A stretch of DNA of 64,000 bases from DAHUXD01 sp963736455 (GTDB lineage: Bacteria; Acidobacteriota; Thermoanaerobaculia; UBA5066; Gp7-AA6), in the NCBI GenBank assembly GCA_963736455.1, contig CAVTON010000001.1, positions 1,178,001 to 1,242,000 on the forward strand, in the 5' to 3' direction. The position numbers were made by a program, and so were the translations under genes. Below, piece by piece: positions 54,184 to 62,753 of this stretch (position 1 is the first letter of the stretch; every line of letters begins with the position of its first letter). The notes beneath the pieces are model-generated. The model was not told the origin of the DNA and did no database searches. It saw only the letters and a list, made by a program, of their open reading frames with translations.

Positions 54184-55149
54184 TCACTCGTGGGCGTGAG
54201 GCGGGTTGCCCTTCAACCGGTACACGACGCCGGTCTTCGTCGCGCCGAGCGCGATCCAGTCCCGGGCCGCGGACTGGAGATCCAGGAAGAACGCCTCGGC
54301 TCGCTTCATCGCGGCCTCGCGGAGGTCCTCGCGCCTCTTGAACTTGATCTGAAACGCGAACTCGCCGATCAGCGGACGGTGATCGCCCCGCGCGCGCCAG
54401 AGCGCCACGTTCGACTTGGCCGAGAGCCCTTCCCCGAAGTCGAGGATGCCGATGTCCTGGAGGACCTCCTCGACGATCGTGTCCCCGACGAGCTCGACCC
54501 TGTCCTTCGCCGACATCTTGAGCCGTCCGAGCACGGGAAAGACGCCGACCAGTGTGTCGAGAGAGCTCGGATTGCTCTCGTTGACGTGCGAGAAGGGAAA
54601 CTGGACGTTGTGCGAGAAGAGCAGCCGCGTGCCGCCGAGACCGTCCTTCAGCGGCAGCGCCTCGCACTTGAACTTGATCTGGAAGTCGCCGAAGATCTGC
54701 GGCCGGACGTCGGTCTCGGCGGCGACCTGCATCTCCGGGTGCCGGAACTTGAAGACGATCTCGGGGTCCCCGATCGGGAATCCGTCCCGGTAGAGGATCC
54801 GGCGCCGCAGGATGAAGGCGTTGTTGTAGAGCCGGAAATCCGGCGTGTCGAGAAAGAGGACCTCCCGGATCTGGAGCGGCGCGTCGAGGAAATCTTTCGT
54901 CGAAAATCCGACGTCGTGACGAGACGCCACGCGCTTCATGACCTTCGCGAAGTCCCAGAAGCTGTCGCGCGAGGTGAAGTGATTGGGGCGCAGGATGAGC
55001 TTGCACTCGAGGTAGCGGACCTCGTGGAGCGGGAGACCGTCGGCGTACTTTCCCGCCTTGAGGGGCGGCACCCGGTCCATCGGGCTCGCCGGTCTCCTTT
55101 TCGCCGGGGCGGATCGTTTCGGTGCGGCTTTTACGGCCTTTCTGGCCAT
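54184..55149 (-). CDS. CYTH-like (triphosphate tunnel) domain protein
   Basis: 321 residues. A basic, Ala/Lys-rich start (ARKAVKAAPKRSAPAKRRP) precedes a beta-rich core. EVRYLECKLILRP, VLFLDTPDFRLYNNAFILRRRILY and PEIVFKFRHPEM follow the ExExK-like, tyrosine-arginine, and KxR patterns of CYTH proteins (adenylate cyclase class IV, thiamine triphosphatase, inorganic triphosphatase). The typical ExExK is partly changed, with E-x-x-x-L-E-C-K here. Residues that coordinate metal in the second half (IGEFAFQIKFK) fit loosely. Triphosphate or polyphosphate hydrolysis is possible and would fit the polyphosphate genes, but this is inference. Confidence 0.5.
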   Translation of the reverse strand: MARKAVKAAPKRSAPAKRRPASPMDRVPPLKAGKYADGLPLHEVRYLECKLILRPNHFTSRDSFWDFAKVMKRVASRHDVGFSTKDFLDAPLQIREVLFLDTPDFRLYNNAFILRRRILYRDGFPIGDPEIVFKFRHPEMQVAAETDVRPQIFGDFQIKFKCEALPLKDGLGGTRLLFSHNVQFPFSHVNESNPSSLDTLVGVFPVLGRLKMSAKDRVELVGDTIVEEVLQDIGILDFGEGLSAKSNVALWRARGDHRPLIGEFAFQIKFKRREDLREAAMKRAEAFFLDLQSAARDWIALGATKTGVVYRLKGNPPHAHE

Positions 55150-55261
55150 GGTCCTCCCTCCGGGAGGCCGAACTATATCCCCGGCGTCGATTTTGTCTCT
55201 CGATCGGCTCCTCCGGCGGCCCGAGGCTGGTACCCTGAACCCTCACCTCAAGGAGGTTTCC

Positions 55262-55969
55262 ATGCGTTCCCTCTTCTCGGTGTTCGCCGCCCTCCTCCTG
55301 GCCGCATCCGTTCTGCGAGCGCAGAGCTCCGCTCCGGCTCCGTTGACCGTGTCGCATCCGACGAAAGTGCCGCACCCCGGCCTCGAGATCTACCAGGTCG
55401 ATCTGATTCCCACCGGCATGGGGTTTGCCGTCGGCAAGCCGGTTCTCGACGGCGACTTCTATGTCTTCAACGCCCTGCCGGAAAAACAACAGGTGCGGGT
55501 CTCGAAGGACAAGGTCCGGAACATCACGCTGCGCATTTCCGATCTCAACCAGGAGGTCGTCTACGAGATCCAGCTCCTTCCGTCCGGACGCATGCTCTCG
55601 CGCGACCATCCGGTTCAGAAAAACGGCGGGTGGCAATTCCACTCCTGGAAAGAGGGAACCCTCATCAGCATGCGGCAGTCCGACGTCAAGCAGGTCGTCG
55701 TCCTCCAGGGCCTGGCCGCGTTCAAGGCGAAGCAGGAAGACAAGGGAGCGCGCCTGATCGGGAACCTCGCGATGCAGGACGGGCAGTATCAGTCCGTGGG
55801 ACAGGCGCCGCCGCCCCCGGGTCAGGCCGCGCCGGCGGGGTCGGGTCCGACCGGGCCGAGCAACTGGATCTACGAGGGCGCCCCCGGCATCAGCGACGCG
55901 TACGCTCCGGCGAATGCCGTGGTCTCGTCGCCGGGCGACGTGCCGAAGGCGCCGCCGCAGCGCCGCTGA
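55262..55969 (+). CDS. Secreted protein of unknown function
   Basis: 235 residues with a textbook Shine-Dalgarno AAGGAGG six bases upstream and a signal peptide (LFSVFAALLLAASVLRAQ). The first half is beta-rich (LEIYQVDLIPTGMGFAVGKPVL, NITLRISDLNQEVVYEIQLLP). The C-terminal third is Pro/Gly/Ala-rich with no clear motif. TATATC at 55171 could be a distant -10. I do not recognise the family. It is convergent with the pgl gene. Confidence 0.6.
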   Translation: MRSLFSVFAALLLAASVLRAQSSAPAPLTVSHPTKVPHPGLEIYQVDLIPTGMGFAVGKPVLDGDFYVFNALPEKQQVRVSKDKVRNITLRISDLNQEVVYEIQLLPSGRMLSRDHPVQKNGGWQFHSWKEGTLISMRQSDVKQVVVLQGLAAFKAKQEDKGARLIGNLAMQDGQYQSVGQAPPPPGQAAPAGSGPTGPSNWIYEGAPGISDAYAPANAVVSSPGDVPKAPPQRR

Positions 55970-55973
55970 GCCT

Positions 55974-56669
55974 TCAGGCGCCGGATCCGGCGGCGGCGGC
56001 GCGGTCCGCGAGGACGAGGGCCGCCTCGCGCCGGACTCTTCCGGCCGGGATCGAAGGATCGCCCCGCGTCAGCCGGGGAAACACGGGCGCCTTCTCGGCT
56101 CCGGTCACGAGCCAGAGCACCCGGCGCGCGCGGTCGAGCACGGGATAGGTCAGCGTCATCCGCCGCCTTCCCATGTAGACCCCGGTCACCGCGACGTCCC
56201 GGTCGGTCACCGAGAGGACCGGATCTCCGGGGACGAGGGAGGCCGTGTGGCCGTCGGGTCCGAGGCCGAGATGCGCGAGGTCGAGGACGGGAGGCGCGCC
56301 GGACACGCTCTCGAGCGTCCTCGCGTAGGCGGCGGCCGCGGCCTCGAGATCCGGGGATTCGACCGGCATCGCGTGAATCTGGTCGGGCGGGAGCGGCGCG
56401 TGCGAGAGGAGGCTCTCGCGCAGGTGCGTCAGATTGCGGTCCGGATCCCCCGCCGGCGCGACCCTCTCGTCCACCTGCACGACGTGGACGCCCTTCCAGG
56501 GCACGTCCCGCCCGGCGAGAGCGCGCAACATCACCCAGGGCGTGTGGCCGCCGGAGACGGCCATCACGAAGCGGCCGCGCGCCGCGACGGCCTCCCGGGC
56601 GTCGGCGGCGATGACTTCCGCCGCTCGCTCCGCCGCCGCCTGAGCGCCGGCGAGGATCTCGACCTTCAC
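55974..56669 (-). CDS. pgl: 6-phosphogluconolactonase
   Basis: 231 residues from GTG 56669, which overlaps the pgi stop as GTGA. The SGGHTPWVMLRAL, VDERVAPAGDPDRNL and LGLGPDGHTASLVPGD blocks are the signature of the DevB-type lactonase. It hydrolyses 6-phosphogluconolactone formed by glucose-6-phosphate dehydrogenase in the oxidative pentose phosphate pathway. zwf and gnd lie about 6 kb away on the other strand. Confidence 0.92.
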   Translation of the reverse strand: MKVEILAGAQAAAERAAEVIAADAREAVAARGRFVMAVSGGHTPWVMLRALAGRDVPWKGVHVVQVDERVAPAGDPDRNLTHLRESLLSHAPLPPDQIHAMPVESPDLEAAAAAYARTLESVSGAPPVLDLAHLGLGPDGHTASLVPGDPVLSVTDRDVAVTGVYMGRRRMTLTYPVLDRARRVLWLVTGAEKAPVFPRLTRGDPSIPAGRVRREAALVLADRAAAAGSGA

Positions 56670-58312
56670 GACGCCTTCGGCTTGCGGGCGCGGTAGCGGC
56701 GGATCAGGGCGTTCGTCGACCCGTCGTGCGAAAGCGCCGGCTCGGAGGGAGCCTCGAGCTCCGGAATGATCCGCTGCGCGAGCACCTTGCCGAGCTCGAC
56801 GCCCCACTGGTCGAAGGAGTCGATCGCCCAGATCGCGCCCTGCGTGAAGACGCTGTGCTCGTAGAGCGCGACCAGGGCGCCGAGCGTCTCGGGCGTCAGG
56901 CGCTGCGCGAGAATCACGTTGGTCGGCCGGTTGCCCTCGAAGACGCGATGGGGCACGAGCCAGTCCGGCGTGCCCTCCGCCCTGACTTCTTCCGCGGTCT
57001 TGCCGAAGGCCAGGGCCTCGGCCTGGGCGAAGACGTTGGCGACCAGAATGTCATGATGCCGGCCGAGCGGATTCAGGGCCTCGACGAACGTGATGAAGTC
57101 GCACGGGATCAGGCGCGTTCCCTGATGGATGAGCTGGTAGAACGAGTGCTGGCCGTTCGTGCCGGGCTCTCCCCAGTAGATCGGGCCGGTGTCCGCGTCC
57201 ACCGGCGCTCCGTCGAGTCGGACGTGCTTGCCGTTGGACTCCATGGTGAGCTGCTGGAGGTAGGCCGGGAAGCGCTTCAGGTACTGGTCGTAGGGAAGGA
57301 CCGCGACGGTCTGCGCGCCGAAGAAATCGTTGTACCAGACGGAGAGCAGGCCGAGGAGGACCGGCAGGTTCCTCTCGAGCGGCGCCGTCCGGAAGTGCTC
57401 GTCCATGGCGTGGAATCCCGCGAGCATCGCCCGGAAGCTCTCGGGGCCGACGGCGATCATCGTCGAGAGGCCGATCGCCGAATCCATCGAGTAGCGGCCG
57501 CCGACCCAGTCCCAGAAGCCGAACATGTTCGCCGTGTCGATGCCGAACGCCGAGACCTTCTCGGCGTTGGTCGAGACCGCGACGAAGTGCTTCGCGACCG
57601 CCGTCGCGTCGGAGCCGAGACCCCTCAGCGCCCAGTCGCGCGCCGTGTGGGCGTTGGTCATGGTCTCGAGGGTCGTGAAGGTCTTCGAGGAGATGATGAA
57701 GAGCGTCTCCGCCGGGTCGAGATCGCGGGTCGCCTCGGCGAAGTCGGTGCCGTCCACGTTCGAGACGAAGCGAAACGTCATCGAGCGCTCGCTGTAGAAG
57801 CGCAGCGCCTCGAACGCCATGACGGGGCCGAGATCGGAGCCGCCGATGCCGATGTTGATGACGTTCCGGATCCGTTTGCCCGAGTGGCCCGTCCACCGTC
57901 CGGAGCGCACCCGGTCGCAAAACGCCGCCATCCGGTCGAGCACCGCGTGCACTCCCGGAACGACGTCCTGCCCGTCGACGAGGATCTTCTCGCCCCTCGG
58001 CGCCCGGAGCGCGACGTGGAGCACCGCCCGGCTCTCGGTGACGTTGATCTTCTCGCCCCGGAACATCGCGTCTCGCCGCTCGCGCACCCCGCACTCCTCG
58101 GCGAGCGCGACGAGCCGCGTCATCGTCTCGTCCGTGACGCGGTTCTTCGAATAGTCGAGAAAGAGGCCGGCGGCTTCGAGCGTCAACCGCTCCCCGCGCT
58201 TCGGGTCCTCGGCGAAGAGCTGCTTGAGCGTCGAGGATTGGATCGTCGCGTGGTGGGCGGCGAGCGCCTTCCACGCCGGGCGGGAGGACAGTGCGGGAAT
58301 CGGGGTCGGCAT
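56666..58312 (-). CDS. pgi: Glucose-6-phosphate isomerase
   Basis: 548 residues, the usual E. coli-type size. The signature IGIGGSDLGPVMAFEAL and MFGFWDWVGGRYS are present, as are the conserved WGEPGTNGQHSFYQLIHQG and SFDQWGVELGK blocks with the catalytic Lys and Glu/His. It interconverts glucose-6-phosphate and fructose-6-phosphate in the cytoplasm. The gene begins 2 bases after tal and overlaps pgl, so the four-enzyme cluster is one transcription unit. Confidence 0.96.
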   Translation of the reverse strand: MPTPIPALSSRPAWKALAAHHATIQSSTLKQLFAEDPKRGERLTLEAAGLFLDYSKNRVTDETMTRLVALAEECGVRERRDAMFRGEKINVTESRAVLHVALRAPRGEKILVDGQDVVPGVHAVLDRMAAFCDRVRSGRWTGHSGKRIRNVINIGIGGSDLGPVMAFEALRFYSERSMTFRFVSNVDGTDFAEATRDLDPAETLFIISSKTFTTLETMTNAHTARDWALRGLGSDATAVAKHFVAVSTNAEKVSAFGIDTANMFGFWDWVGGRYSMDSAIGLSTMIAVGPESFRAMLAGFHAMDEHFRTAPLERNLPVLLGLLSVWYNDFFGAQTVAVLPYDQYLKRFPAYLQQLTMESNGKHVRLDGAPVDADTGPIYWGEPGTNGQHSFYQLIHQGTRLIPCDFITFVEALNPLGRHHDILVANVFAQAEALAFGKTAEEVRAEGTPDWLVPHRVFEGNRPTNVILAQRLTPETLGALVALYEHSVFTQGAIWAIDSFDQWGVELGKVLAQRIIPELEAPSEPALSHDGSTNALIRRYRARKPKAS

Positions 58313-58314
58313 CG

Positions 58315-59400
58315 TCAGCTCGCCTTCCCGAGGACGGCGCTCTTGGAGGCGATGACGCCGAGGAGCTCGTTCCAGGACTCCACGAACGATTTCGCGCCCT
58401 CCTCCTGGAGCCTGGCGGCGAGGGCGTCCACGCCGACTCCGGCCTTTTCGAACCGCGCCAGCGTCTCTTCGCAGTCGCCGCCGTCGGCCGGCAGCGTCCC
58501 GCCGATGTCGCCGTGGTCGGCGAGAGCCTTCAGCGTCGCCTCGGGCATCGTGTTGACGGTGAACGGCGCCGCCAGGGCCTTGACGTACAGGACGTCCGAG
58601 GCCTTCGGGTCCTTGGTGCCCGTGCTCGCCCACAGGAGCCGCTGCGGCCTCGCTCCGGCGTTGTAGGCGCGCTGCCAGCGCGGCGAGCTCAGGAGGCCGC
58701 GGTACGCCTTGTACGTCCGCATCGCGATCGCGATGCCGAGCCGGTCCTTGAGGTCCGCCGGCACGTTTCCGGCCACCGCGACGTCCCACCGGCTGATGAA
58801 GACCGATGCGACCGAGCTCACGTCGGGCTTCATGCCGGCGTCGATGCGCCGCTCGATGCCGCGCAGGAACGCCTCGGCGGCGGCGACGTAGTGCTCGCGG
58901 GAAAAGAGCAGCGTCACGTTGATCGGAACGCCGGCGAAGATCGCCTCCTCGATCGCCGGCAGTCCCTGCTTGGTGCCCGGGATCTTGATGAAGAGGTTCG
59001 GCCGGCCGGCCCGCTGGAAGAGGTCGCGCGCGGCGGCGATCGTGCTCTTCGGGTCGTAGGCGAGCAGCGGCGAAACCTCGAGCGAGACCCAGCCGTCGAC
59101 GCCGTCGGTCCGATCCCACACGGGGCGGAGCACGTCGGCGGCGCGGCCGAGGTCCTCGAGGGCGAGCTCGAAGAAGAGGCCTTCGCCGGATCTTCCCTTC
59201 GCGAGCTTCTCGCGGATTGCGGGGTCGTAGGCCGCGCTGTTCTTGATGGCGTGGTCGAAGATCGTCGGGTTGGACGTCAGGCCCGTCACCGAGAGCTCCT
59301 CCACGTACTTCTTCAGGGTGCCGCTGTCGAGCAGGTCGCGCGTGATGTTGTCGAGCCAGAGGCTCTGGCCGAGCGCATGCAGCTTCTGCGTGCCTTTCAT
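58315..59400 (-). CDS. tal: Transaldolase
   Basis: 361 residues; ATG 59400 overlaps the pgm stop (ATGA). SVTGLTSNPTIFDHAI and PNLFIKIPGTKQGLPAIEEA show the class signature with the Schiff-base Lys in FIKIP. SVASVFISRWDVAVAGNVP and PQRLLWASTGTKDP complete the core. Length and motifs fit the long bacterial Tal type. It transfers dihydroxyacetone units between sugar phosphates in the non-oxidative pentose phosphate pathway. In some bacteria tal and pgi are fused; here they are adjacent and separate. Confidence 0.95.
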   Translation of the reverse strand: MKGTQKLHALGQSLWLDNITRDLLDSGTLKKYVEELSVTGLTSNPTIFDHAIKNSAAYDPAIREKLAKGRSGEGLFFELALEDLGRAADVLRPVWDRTDGVDGWVSLEVSPLLAYDPKSTIAAARDLFQRAGRPNLFIKIPGTKQGLPAIEEAIFAGVPINVTLLFSREHYVAAAEAFLRGIERRIDAGMKPDVSSVASVFISRWDVAVAGNVPADLKDRLGIAIAMRTYKAYRGLLSSPRWQRAYNAGARPQRLLWASTGTKDPKASDVLYVKALAAPFTVNTMPEATLKALADHGDIGGTLPADGGDCEETLARFEKAGVGVDALAARLQEEGAKSFVESWNELLGVIASKSAVLGKAS

Positions 59401-61076
59401 CGTGTCACCTCCTGGTCGGTTCGTCCGGCGGCGACCTTTCCGAGGGCCGTGTCCACGATCCCCTGCGCCTCGCGGAGGATCGCGTCGAGATGAGCCCGGT
59501 CCCGGAAGCTCTCCGCGTAGATCTTGTAAATGTTCTCGGTGCCGGAAGGCCGCGCGGCGAACCAGCCGCTCGCCGCCGTGACCTTCAACCCGCCGATCGG
59601 CGCGCCGTTTCCGGGGGCGCGGGTCAGCTTGCCCGTGATGGGCTCGCCGGCGAGCGTCGATTCGGAGACCGCCTCCGGCGAGAGCCTCCGGAGACGGTCC
59701 TTCTCTTCCGGCGTCGCCGGCGCATCCACGCGCGCGTAGACGGGATCGCCGAACTCCGCGGTCAGCGAGCGGTAGAGCTCGCCGGGGTCCCGGCCGGTCC
59801 GCGCGGTGATCTCCGCGGCGAGCAGGTCGGGGACGATGCCGTCCTTGTCGGTCGTCCAGACCGTGCCGTCGCGGCGCAGGAACGTCGCGCCCGAGCTCTC
59901 CTCGCCGCAGAAGCCGATCGTGCCGCCGATCAGGCCCTCCACGAACCACTTGAATCCGACCGGCACCTCGACGAGCCGGCGCTCGAGCCGCGCCGCGACG
60001 CGGTCGATCATCCCGCTCGAGACGAGGGTCTTTCCGACGGCCGCGGCCGCCGGCCACTGCGGCCGGTTCGCGAAGAGGTACGCGATCGAGGCCGACAGGT
60101 AGTGGTTCGGCTCGAGCAGTCCCTGTCCGCGGGTGACGACGCCGTGGCGATCCGCGTCCGTGTCGGCGGCAAACGCCACGTCGTATCGGTCCTTCAGCTC
60201 CACCAGGCGCGCCATCGCGTACGGCGAAGAGGGGTCCATCCGGATCTGGCCGTCCCAGTCGACCGTCATGAACCGGAAGGTCGGATCGACGGTGTGGTTC
60301 ACGACGTCGAGATCGAGACCGTAGCGCTCGCGGATCGCGTCCCAGTAGGCCACGCTCGCGCCGCCGAGAGGATCGACGCCGATGTGCACGCCCCCGGCCC
60401 GCACGGCCTCGAGGTCCACCACCGAAGCCAGGTCGGCGACGTATGCCTCGCGATACGCGCGGCCGCGGGTCGTCGGGGCCTTGCGCGCGCGGTCGAACGG
60501 GACGCGCGCCACGCCCTGGAGTCCCTCGGCGAGCAGGGCGTTCGCCTTCGTCTCGATCCAGCCGGTGACGTCCGTCTCGGCCGGGCCGCCCCGGGGCGGG
60601 TTGTACTTGAAGCCGCCGTAGCGCGGCGGGTTGTGCGAGGGCGTCACGACGATGCCGTCGGCGAGGCCGTCCCGCCGGCCGCGGTTGTACGTCAGGATGG
60701 CGTGCGAGATGACGGGCGTGGGCGTGTAGCCGCCCTCGGAATCCACGAACACGTCCACGGCATTGGCCGCGAGCACCTCGAGCGCGCTCGCGAACGCGGG
60801 CTCGGAGAGGGCGTGGGTATCGACGCCGAGAAAGAGCGGACCGTCGATCTTCTCCTTCCGGCGATAGAGGCAGATCGCCTGCGTGATCGCCAGGATGTGC
60901 CCCTCGTTGAACGCGTTGTCGAAGGACGACCCGCGGTGCCCGGAGGTGCCGAAGGCGACGCGCTCGGCCGCCCGCGCGGGGTCGGGCCGTCCCGTGTAGT
61001 AGGCGGTGACGAGCTTCGGTACGTCGACCAGGATGGACGGAGGCGCCGGCTGGCCGGCCAGGGGGCTGACGGACAT
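59397..61076 (-). CDS. pgm: Phosphoglucomutase (alpha-D-glucose phosphate-specific)
   Basis: 559 residues. The phosphoserine loop is VVTPSHNPPRYGGFKYNPP, the metal site AADTDADRHGVV, the sugar loop GEESSG and the phosphate loop ARPSGTENIYKIYAES. The N-terminal block VAFGTSGHRGSSFDNAFNEGH is typical of the Pgm rather than the ManB family. It converts glucose-1-phosphate to glucose-6-phosphate, so it links glycogen or trehalose metabolism to the other genes. It follows the DUF4136 lipoprotein by 13 bases. Confidence 0.95.
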   Translation of the reverse strand: MSVSPLAGQPAPPSILVDVPKLVTAYYTGRPDPARAAERVAFGTSGHRGSSFDNAFNEGHILAITQAICLYRRKEKIDGPLFLGVDTHALSEPAFASALEVLAANAVDVFVDSEGGYTPTPVISHAILTYNRGRRDGLADGIVVTPSHNPPRYGGFKYNPPRGGPAETDVTGWIETKANALLAEGLQGVARVPFDRARKAPTTRGRAYREAYVADLASVVDLEAVRAGGVHIGVDPLGGASVAYWDAIRERYGLDLDVVNHTVDPTFRFMTVDWDGQIRMDPSSPYAMARLVELKDRYDVAFAADTDADRHGVVTRGQGLLEPNHYLSASIAYLFANRPQWPAAAAVGKTLVSSGMIDRVAARLERRLVEVPVGFKWFVEGLIGGTIGFCGEESSGATFLRRDGTVWTTDKDGIVPDLLAAEITARTGRDPGELYRSLTAEFGDPVYARVDAPATPEEKDRLRRLSPEAVSESTLAGEPITGKLTRAPGNGAPIGGLKVTAASGWFAARPSGTENIYKIYAESFRDRAHLDAILREAQGIVDTALGKVAAGRTDQEVTR

Positions 61077-61089
61077 GCTCGAGGGAACC

Positions 61090-61647
61090 TCAGCGCGTTC
61101 CCGCCGGCCCGGCGCCGGCCCGCGGCGGATATCCGGCGAAGAGCTCCGCGAGGACCGAGCGCAGCCTTTCCTCGCGCGCCTCGTTCGAAAGGCTCGGATC
61201 CATCGCGCCCTTCGCATGGCCGCGCCAGACGATGTGCTTCAGCTTCACGTCCACGAGGTCCACGATCATCGTCCCGACGGGGATCTGCGTGTCGTAGTCG
61301 TCCACCGGCGCCCAGCCGCCCCAGGCGTAGCCCCAGTTGGGATCGAACGGCGTCACGACGGTTTCGGCCGAGAGCCGGGCGTGGATCACGGCCCAGAGAT
61401 CCGGATTCTGCTCGAGGCCAACCTGCTTCAGGCCGTCGGCGGCGAGCTGATCCGACAGGACGTCCTGGCAGCGGCGCGCCCAGGCGGGGTCGGCGATCGA
61501 GCCGTCGGGCCGCCATGCCCACGTGTGGAACTGCGCGAAGGACACGCTCTGGTCCCAGCCCACTTTCGTTCGCGGAGGAGCCGAGGCGCAGCCGGCGATG
61601 GCGGCGAGGAGCAGCGCGAGCGCTGACGGGACGAGTCGATGACGCAT
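61090..61647 (-). CDS. DUF4136 lipoprotein
   Basis: 185 residues. The signal ends in lipobox IAGCASAPP, so it is lipid-anchored. SFAQFHTWAWRPDGSIADP and the C-terminal VGTMIVDLVDVKLKHIVWRGHAKG match DUF4136 proteins, secreted domains of unknown function. GGAGG is found upstream of ATG 61647. It precedes the sugar-phosphate genes by 13 bases and may simply share their promoter. No enzymatic motif is visible. Confidence 0.82.
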   Translation of the reverse strand: MRHRLVPSALALLLAAIAGCASAPPRTKVGWDQSVSFAQFHTWAWRPDGSIADPAWARRCQDVLSDQLAADGLKQVGLEQNPDLWAVIHARLSAETVVTPFDPNWGYAWGGWAPVDDYDTQIPVGTMIVDLVDVKLKHIVWRGHAKGAMDPSLSNEAREERLRSVLAELFAGYPPRAGAGPAGTR

Positions 61648-61700
61648 CGGACCTCCGGCTCTCGCCCGATCCTATCCCGAGTCCCTCCGGACCGCCGCGA

Positions 61701-61706
61701 TATGCT
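61701..61706 (+). promoter_or_regulatory. Candidate -10 element for gnd
   Basis: TATGCT lies 28 bases before ATG 61735 in the 87-base divergent region with the DUF4136 operon. The same hexamer is found before fdnG. No good -35 was found. Confidence 0.3.
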
Positions 61707-61734
61707 CCCCTCCGCATCGTCACGAGGAGGATCC

Positions 61735-62748
61735 ATGCAGCTCGGCATGATCGGTCTCGGTCGGATGGGTGCCAACATGGTCCGCCGGCTGATGAAGAAC
61801 GGCCATCAGTGCGTGGTGTACGACCGCAGCGCGGACGTCATCCGGCAGCTCGCCGGAGAAGGAGCGGCCGGCGCCTCCTCCCTCGACGACTTCGTCGCGA
61901 AGCTGAAGCCCCCGCGGGCGGCCTGGCTCATGGTCCCGGCGGCGGCCGTGGACGGCACGGTCGCCGAGCTCGCGCCGAAGATGGGCAAGGACGACACCAT
62001 CATCGACGGCGGCAACTCGTATTACATCGACGACATCCGGCGGCAGAATGACCTGCGGGCGAAGGGAATCCACTACGTGGACGTGGGCACGAGCGGAGGC
62101 GTCTGGGGACTCGAGCGCGGCTACTGCATGATGATCGGCGGCGACCGCGAGGCCGTCCAGCGCCTCGATCCGATCTTCAAGACGATCGCGCCGGGCCGCG
62201 GGGACATTCCCCGCACGCCGGGACGCGAGGAGGCGAGCGGCACGTCCGAGGACGGCTACCTCCACTGCGGCCCGTCCGGCGCCGGCCACTTCGTCAAGAT
62301 GGTCCACAACGGAATCGAGTACGGGATCATGGCGGCCTATGCCGAGGGACTGAACATCCTGAAGCACGCCAACGTCGGCAAGACCAAGGGTGAGGTCGAC
62401 GCCGAGACCACTCCCCTGCGCAACCCCGAGCACTACCAGTACGACCTCGACCTTCCCGACATCGCCGAGGTCTGGCGGCGCGGCAGCGTGATCGCGTCGT
62501 GGCTGCTCGACCTCACGGCCATCGCCCTTCTCGGCTCGCCCGACCTCGAGAACTTCGAGGGACGCGTCTCCGACTCGGGCGAAGGGCGCTGGACGATCCT
62601 CGCCGCCATCGACGAGGGAACGCCGGCCGACGTCCTTACGGCCGCGCTCTACGAGCGATTCGCCTCCCGCGGCAACGCCGAATTCGCGAGCAAGCTGATG
62701 TCGGCCATGCGCTACGAATTCGGCGGCCACCTCGAGAAGAAGGGCTGA
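61735..62748 (+). CDS. gnd: 6-phosphogluconate dehydrogenase, short (GntZ/YqeC-like) form
   Basis: 337 residues, clearly shorter than the 470-residue E. coli enzyme and matching the short class. AGGAGG precedes ATG 61735. The Rossmann start LGMIGLGRMGANMVRRL, GGNSYYIDDIRRQ, TSGGVWGLERGYCMMIGG and the catalytic GPSGAGHFVKMVHNGIEYG with Lys and Asn are all present. It oxidises and decarboxylates 6-phosphogluconate to ribulose-5-phosphate. Short forms often use NAD+, which the sequence alone cannot prove. It heads the gnd-glucokinase-zwf unit. Confidence 0.94.
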   Translation: MQLGMIGLGRMGANMVRRLMKNGHQCVVYDRSADVIRQLAGEGAAGASSLDDFVAKLKPPRAAWLMVPAAAVDGTVAELAPKMGKDDTIIDGGNSYYIDDIRRQNDLRAKGIHYVDVGTSGGVWGLERGYCMMIGGDREAVQRLDPIFKTIAPGRGDIPRTPGREEASGTSEDGYLHCGPSGAGHFVKMVHNGIEYGIMAAYAEGLNILKHANVGKTKGEVDAETTPLRNPEHYQYDLDLPDIAEVWRRGSVIASWLLDLTAIALLGSPDLENFEGRVSDSGEGRWTILAAIDEGTPADVLTAALYERFASRGNAEFASKLMSAMRYEFGGHLEKKG

Positions 62749-62753
62749 GCCGC

